This document shows positions 58,480 through 64,000 of a stretch of DNA of 64,000 bases, piece after piece. Both the position numbers and the translations under genes were made by a program. Each line of letters begins with the position of its first letter. The stretch's first letter is position 1. The DNA is from Trichuris trichiura (lineage: Eukaryota > Nematoda > Enoplea > Trichinellida > Trichuridae): NCBI GenBank assembly GCA_037903355.1, contig JBAJFE010000005.1, positions 1,798,001 to 1,862,000 of the forward strand, in the 5' to 3' direction. A model generated the notes under the pieces. That model saw only the letters and a list, made by a program, of their open reading frames with translations. It searched no databases and was not told the origin of the DNA.

Positions 58480-58962
58480 ATGGCTGACGTGTTCAATCAG
58501 ATAAAGCAGGACGTCAATACTCTTTTGTATGATGAGACAAATCCTTTTGGTAAAGGGTTTGCTAAGATAGAAGAAGTAACCAAGCGAAAGAGAGAAGAAT
58601 GTTTCGCTGCAGTATCTGCTCTTGTTGCTCTCTATCTGATCGTTGGCTACTCCGCGGAACTGTTGTGCAATATCATCGGCTTTGTCTATCCGGCGTACAT
58701 GACCATTCGTGCTATTGAAGGTGGGGACAAGAAAGAAAATACACAGTGGCTATCGTATTGGACCATTTTTGGGCTGTACACTCTGTTTGACTTTTTTGGC
58801 GAAGCAGTGAGGCATTATTACCCGTTCTACTGGCTATCAAAGTGCATCTTCTTGATGTGGCTTTATCTGCCAATTTATCGTGGAGCAGAAAAGTTGTACG
58901 AATCTCACTTGCATCCCTTCGCTGTTTCTCACATTGTGCCCAGCGGTGGGGAAGCCCAGTGA
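58480..58962 (+). CDS. REEP5: REEP5/TB2/DP1/HVA22-family ER-shaping protein
   Basis: A single 160-codon exon from ATG 58480. Members of this family (REEP5, Yop1) sit as wedge-like hairpins in the ER membrane, generating tubule curvature with reticulons. Diagnostic blocks are ALYLIVGYSAELLCNIIGFV, YPAYMTIRAIE, TQWLSYWTIFG and FPFY-like YPFYWLSKCIFLMWLYLP. A charged N-terminus is followed by two hydrophobic hairpins (about residues 42-72 and 90-135). The tail ends SGGEAQ, slightly shorter than human REEP5 (189). An AATAAA lies at 59238-59243. The absence of introns contrasts with the other genes here. No lesion seen. Confidence 0.95.
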   Translation: MADVFNQIKQDVNTLLYDETNPFGKGFAKIEEVTKRKREECFAAVSALVALYLIVGYSAELLCNIIGFVYPAYMTIRAIEGGDKKENTQWLSYWTIFGLYTLFDFFGEAVRHYYPFYWLSKCIFLMWLYLPIYRGAEKLYESHLHPFAVSHIVPSGGEAQ

Positions 58963-61900
58963 AATTCAATGACTTCTAAGCTAACTTCATAAACGCGATT
59001 CGACCGTAGCTGTTTGCGTTATCATTTCACAAATTTTGTTCAATCATGGCAAAAGTAAACCATTTTGCTAAAACGTTTACTCCAATCTTTTCACGTCACT
59101 TTGCCGTGACATATTTAAATGTTTTTGCATTGGGTTAGGCCTAAAATCGAGCAAGTCAAAATTTTCCATTACGCAACTGCGCACTTACGAATACCTACAA
59201 GGACATGAAGCGGCACAGCTAAAACATTAAGGGAAGGAATAAATACGAGCTGAGTTAACAAGTAGTTTGAAAATTAATTTTATTATATCAACATAAGCAA
59301 AACGACAGAGCATAAGTAGTTACGAGCGAACTCATAAAGTGTTTATTACCCGTTGTGTATGAGGAAAAATATCAGATAAATGTCGGATGGTATCGCCATG
59401 GGTGAAAAAGAAGCGTTTCAGTTTAACAGCTTCTTTCTAAAATGAACTCCCAAATCACTGATGGAGCAACGCTGACGCCAAGCCGAGAATAACAGGGACA
59501 GAGAAAGAGGTGACGTTTTCGCGCGCAAAATTCGATTTCGCCATAAAAGGTCAATCATCGCAAAACTGTTTTGCGCTGCGCAAATCTCTACTATTCGCTT
59601 CAGACGACCGCCGGCAGCAGTCCCATTGCCAATAAATTTGATTTGAAATTCCAAATGTGTCATTTACACGAACTGAATCGCAGCAGCAACTGGAAAACAG
59701 AGTAGACCGCTCCTACCAAAAGATTAACATGCTAAGAGCTGAACTAAAGCGGCATAACGACAACTAGAAAAAATATTCCTCTGCACAAGTCTGTCGCTAT
59801 GCGCTTCCAGCAGCGTCATACGATTCAAGTAATACTTTACGTTCAGTTGGCGACCTGTTCTGTTAAAAATCTACTATTTTAACCGCCAGAAGAATAAAAC
59901 TGTTAAGCTATTCCTTTTGTCGAAGCCTATTATTTTTAACTACATCAGCGTTAATCAGATTACAGGCGAGTCAAAGAGATATGCGCTCACTCTTTTGCCC
60001 TGCTCATTTAGCGGGAAAATGCTCAAAGCTGAACACTAAGCGAGGAATGCTATGAATTCGAAGCTAAAACATATGATCAACAAAGTATCCCTTTAGCGCT
60101 AGGAAATCATAGTGTTCAGTGGACTACTTAGTCTACGAAACTTGTTACGACCATTATCGATATCAATTATTCAATGAGAGCATTTAATCAAGAATCTTCG
60201 ATGTTTTCAGAGCTCGTCGTATGAGCGCCCATTTCATTTTTGACCAGATGCCACTGGTGCACTTTGGAATTACTGAAATCACATAGCCATACTAAGCCAA
60301 AAGACGTAGGAAATTCGGAGTAAAAACCAATAAAAGGAAGCTAAGCTTTTTCAAAGGATAAAAAAGGTTTATTATGCCATTGTTTTAAAGCAAATGGCTG
60401 CAAAAAGATTATCTTTCCTTCAAGCAGAGCGTTGGGATTTGCTTTCGTAAAGCTACCAACGTAAAGCTGAATATTCGAACGAAAAATTACTCTAATCCTA
60501 TTGGACCACGACGCAATGTAGTCATCGGAGTAAAATTACCCTTTCACTTATCCGTGAATTGCTCTTACTGCTCAGGTTAAACCTACAGCGATTAACTGCG
60601 CTACTTTTCTGTTAGCGCTAACGTCAACCGGACTCTCTTCGCACTTTCATAAATTAGCCTTAATTGGCATTCAAAGAGAAGCGGCTCAAAAACAATTTCG
60701 CGGCGCGGCCTTGCTCTCCTTTACGACTTAGGCTAAGCGACCCAGTATTACTGTGATTTTCAAGCACTTTTTAAAATGGATACAAGTTCGATTCGATCTC
60801 TTCTCTTTTCTTGAGCTTTAAAAAAGCACATGCATGTCGTTTGGGATCAAATAAACCAAAGTGGTTCATACTTAACGCCGAAGTAACCCTACTACCATCG
60901 ATTGCTCGGAAAAGACTGTTACGGCGAGACATCCTGGAAGATTCATTTCTCGGCGCCCATATCCTGCTTATTAACGTTTCAAAGCTTTCTATGATCTCCT
61001 TTTACGACCAAAGCCTAAAATGACTGATAGACAAATAAGGAAAAAGGGAATTCCCTCGCTTCATTTTGTCAAACCAATCAGAGGCTAAGAGGTTACCGTT
61101 TGGCGCAAATGCTTACGATCGCAAAAGGTTGTTGTCAGAGAACGACCACATTGCCCGTTTAATGAATAAGCCAAGCAGTTAATTAGCTAGCAGGCATATT
61201 GCGCCAACGGAAAGTGACTCTCGGGAAATTGGACGAATGGACTGTTGGTTTGGATGCTAAATTTTAACTCCTTCGCAAAGCTTTGATCCGATTCGCCGCT
61301 TTGCTAACCGTAAGGGAGACTTCAAAACCTTTGCGGCGCCAACGACTAACCGTACCGTCATATGATTGCCCGCCGCATTCTATTGATCAGAAGAATCGAA
61401 AGCCGCAAAGGATATTCTGATTTCGCCGACGGACTTACTCACTAGCGTACTTCCTATATTGTCGTGGGAAACGGGCTGTTGCAAACACCCGGTTGCTGGT
61501 AAGTTATTCGATGGACGCGAAATGTACTTCCAACCTTATTAGCAAGTCCATTAATAGGCTATTATTAGTCTCGCGCCTATCCGCCTCAAGTATAGCCTTT
61601 TCTAGGGATTTCTTCTGCTTGTCAAGCTTGCAAACTATTAGCATAGCGCGGTACATAATTCTACAGCAAAACTGCGTCAAAGCAGGCCATCTTTAATCGC
61701 TATCGATCCGAATGCGTTGCTACACATTCATTCCAAGAGCAATAGTAAATCATCTGCAGCAAAATGGTCCCTTAGAAATGACAGCCTATCAATGGTTAAG
61801 GTCACTGGTGGCAAAGCTATTGAAAACGATACGATACCCTCCATACCTTTCGTGCTGACACGCTCTCAAGATGGCGTGCGTTCCAGCTGAGCGGATATCC

Positions 61901-63705
61901 TACCGTCAAGAGCGTGACAGTTGTTGCCGTTTGTTTAAATGGGCGACGCCTTAAAGCGGCAGCTTAAGGCAATCGTACGCAAGGTGGGACTTGTCACGCA
62001 GCTGTCTCCAGCCAAGCGGAAGTTAAAGTTTGAGAATTGCTGATTGCACAACGGAATCGACCGGATGCGAAATTGAGAAAATTTAAGCCATGCAGCCAAA
62101 GGTCCGAATGTCTTGTATCGATTGAACTCCCAACGATCCCGAACCATCAAGGGCACCCAGATGGCATATTTTCCCACGCAACCCGTTCGCTCGTGTCGCC
62201 AAGCTTGCTGACCATAAACTGTCTTCGGCGGACCTTGATTAGCCAACTCTGCCTTTCGGCGCAACCAACTTAGTTATCAATGCATTCCCCTTTCTGTTAG
62301 TTGGTCCTTCAGTTCGTGATTGCTCAAAGCATTGCCGTCGTGATCGCCCCCATTAGGCGGACCACTTGGCAATTGATTTTGGCGAATCAACAGCTTTCCT
62401 TGGTGATTTTCCATCGGTTCTCAGCCAGCTAAACTTGCCAGCCGGCTGACTGGAGATTTCATTAAATCTAGCAGGCCGACATCCGGTGGTGGCGGTACAA
62501 TTTTTTCACAACACCACTAGCCAAGTTTTCTGCTTGCCTATAATGCTTCCTTTTCCTGAGACACTCGCGTCAGGTAGTCCTCCTCCTCCTCCATCTGTTG
62601 GTGACAACTAGGCAAGCTCAAAAGTTATGCAGTGCTGCCCTCTGGTGTCAACCTTTCCGAAAGAAGGGACCATAGCCGACGAATCCTACGAAATAGGTTA
62701 AGTATGTGGTTGGCCAAATTCCAATGGACAGTCTGTCGTAGTTCTGAAAATATTGTTGCAAACCGCCCAGCCACATTGTGATGTAAGTTCTTGCTTGGAT
62801 TTGTCTCGGGAGACGCGGAGTCCAGAATACATGCTGCTTGATGATGATCGATGGGAGGCAGACACCGCTGAGGCGCCTTCAGCTTTCCTTGCATACCCAT
62901 TTGGCGAACAAGATGCAGTCCCATTTGCTTAGCGGCTGCCAGATTGACTCTGATGGTGCTCTTGCTTCCTTGACGCCTCGGTTGGCTGGAGCACAAAGTT
63001 ACGAAATGAATAGAAGCTACTCCCATGGCAGCTAAAGATTATATCAGAGAAAAAATTCAATTAAAACAAATAACTATACGACAATGAAGGCTTAACAGAG
63101 CGGCGCTCTCTCATCCAACATGTCAAACCAACTTACGACCTTTTGGCTTCAGCGTCGGCTGGCAAGCTGTCAAGAAACCATGTTGCTTCGCTTAGCTGGA
63201 ACGACTTACTAATCCTTTCGTTTACTTGCTTGTTTGCAGTTGGAATATTTCGCATTTTCGTCCCCCCTGAAGCACAGACTGTTTCGGTCATACTGGGAGT
63301 CTTTAGGACAACGCAACTCGCCCTGGCGACCGTTCATCTCCGTTGCGGCGGAGTAAGAATGATAAAAATGGATTTTTCCCGCAAACACACTTTCGCGCGC
63401 AGCTGCCATTCAACTTTGCCCGAATGTACGTACGCTGGTTTGTTTTCAGGACGCCATCTGCGAACTGCGCGGCGCAGAGAACGAACGCCCTGTCGAGCCC
63501 CCTACGCGCACAGCTGGCTGGAACCACTGAGGCGGTTGTCCGCATGTATGGTGCCCGTCCAACAACGAACAGAGACGTGCAATGTGCCATTGACGTATCC
63601 AGCGCACGTCGCCTTCGCTCGGTAACGAAAACGCAAGCTGGCTGATATAGAGTCGCCTAAACGCGTGCGCCCAAAATACGTAGGCAACCCTACAGGCCGG
63701 AATTG
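58963..63705. other. 4.7-kb region with no identified gene
   Basis: Base composition rises in GC from about 61.2 kb. Frames at 61935-62264 and 62625-63026 (minus) and 63143-63625 (plus) are open for 109-160 codons, but several overlapping frames are open at once, which suggests composition rather than coding. A CT-rich tract (TCCTCCTCCTCC) lies near 62580. The last few hundred bases are the probable promoter of the secreted-protein gene. Confidence 0.35.
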
Positions 63706-63835
63706 ATGTCCGACTGTCACCAGGCGATTCTGATACTTTTTCTTGCCTTGCTGCTGATCCATCTAACTGGGCCAGTCAACTGCCGTCAATTTAGCAAGCG
63801 CATCAGCGCTCCGACCTACGAAGAAACAAGAAGCC
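63706..63835 (+). CDS. First exon of a secreted protein gene, 3' truncated by window edge
   Basis: ATG 63706 opens a classic signal peptide (ILILFLALLLIHLTGPVNC) followed by RQFSKRISAPTYEETRS, and the exon ends at a consensus donor GTAAGTGC at 63836. The exon is 43 codons plus one base. The mature start is polar and basic; a KR pair could be a processing site. The remainder lies beyond the window, so the family is unknown. Confidence 0.55.
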
Positions 63836-64000
63836 GTAAGTGCATACCTCTTTTATGTGACATTCTAAAGCTGAACATTCCGAAGTGGCAACCTTAAGCG
63901 TTATAACGTTTCTTCTATACCGTGTTGCTTTCGTGGTCGTCGTCACGTCGCACCTCCTGAGGCTATGAGATTATTTGTCTGGATAAAAGGAGACTCGAAA

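Noticed and set aside
62625..63026. 133-codon minus-strand ORF as a gene
   Set aside because: It lies in GC-richer DNA where several frames are open, with no domain and no splice evidence; retroelement similarity was considered but no motif was found.

Overview
The window looks like animal nuclear DNA, most likely from a nematode. The genes are split by many short GT-AG introns, commonly 45-65 nt. The proteins recognised are metazoan: a GH27 lysosomal glycosidase, a DUSP22-type phosphatase, BBS1, REEP5 and a PAN/TSP1 secreted protein. There are no bacterial operon signals. A whipworm-like clade I nematode is my guess from intron size and base composition; nothing here proves it.

Layout. 1-1989 is the 3' part of a coiled-coil gene resembling the LZTS/N4BP3 (Fez1) family. 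2.0-7.9 kb is repeat-bearing intergenic DNA. 7955-10722 is a complete eight-exon GH27 gene, convergent with a DUSP22-like phosphatase (10948-11694, minus). 12678-14214 encodes a secreted PAN-domain protein ending in a TSP1-like repeat. 17034-18476 is an intact single-exon FLYWCH/MULE transposase-derived ORF whose expected catalytic residues appear lost. 18832-20578 (minus) holds a real but unidentified multi-exon gene. 20831-22440 (minus) is a BBS1 gene carrying two in-frame stops and two frame breaks. 22.8-29.3 kb is sparse, with a few unassigned exons. 29481-30762 is a GC-rich 40-bp minisatellite. 32736-34050 is a decayed Penelope-like retroelement interrupted by a hairpin insertion. 36150-36374 is a hAT-type MITE with an 8-bp target duplication. 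41.6-47.2 kb holds unassigned minus-strand exons. 49.1-56.5 kb is a nested repeat complex built round a 5.4-kb palindrome. A tRNA-Asn gene (55890-55963), an intronless REEP5 gene (58480-58962) and the first exon of a secreted-protein gene (63706-63835) complete the window.

The genes are functionally unrelated housekeeping, signalling and secreted genes, and no operon or shared pathway is evident. The most interesting parts are the palindrome with its paired solo LTRs, the minisatellite, the FLYWCH/MULE ORF, and the repeated pattern of single-base frame breaks. The frame breaks hit several genes but not the GH27, FLYWCH/MULE or REEP5 genes.
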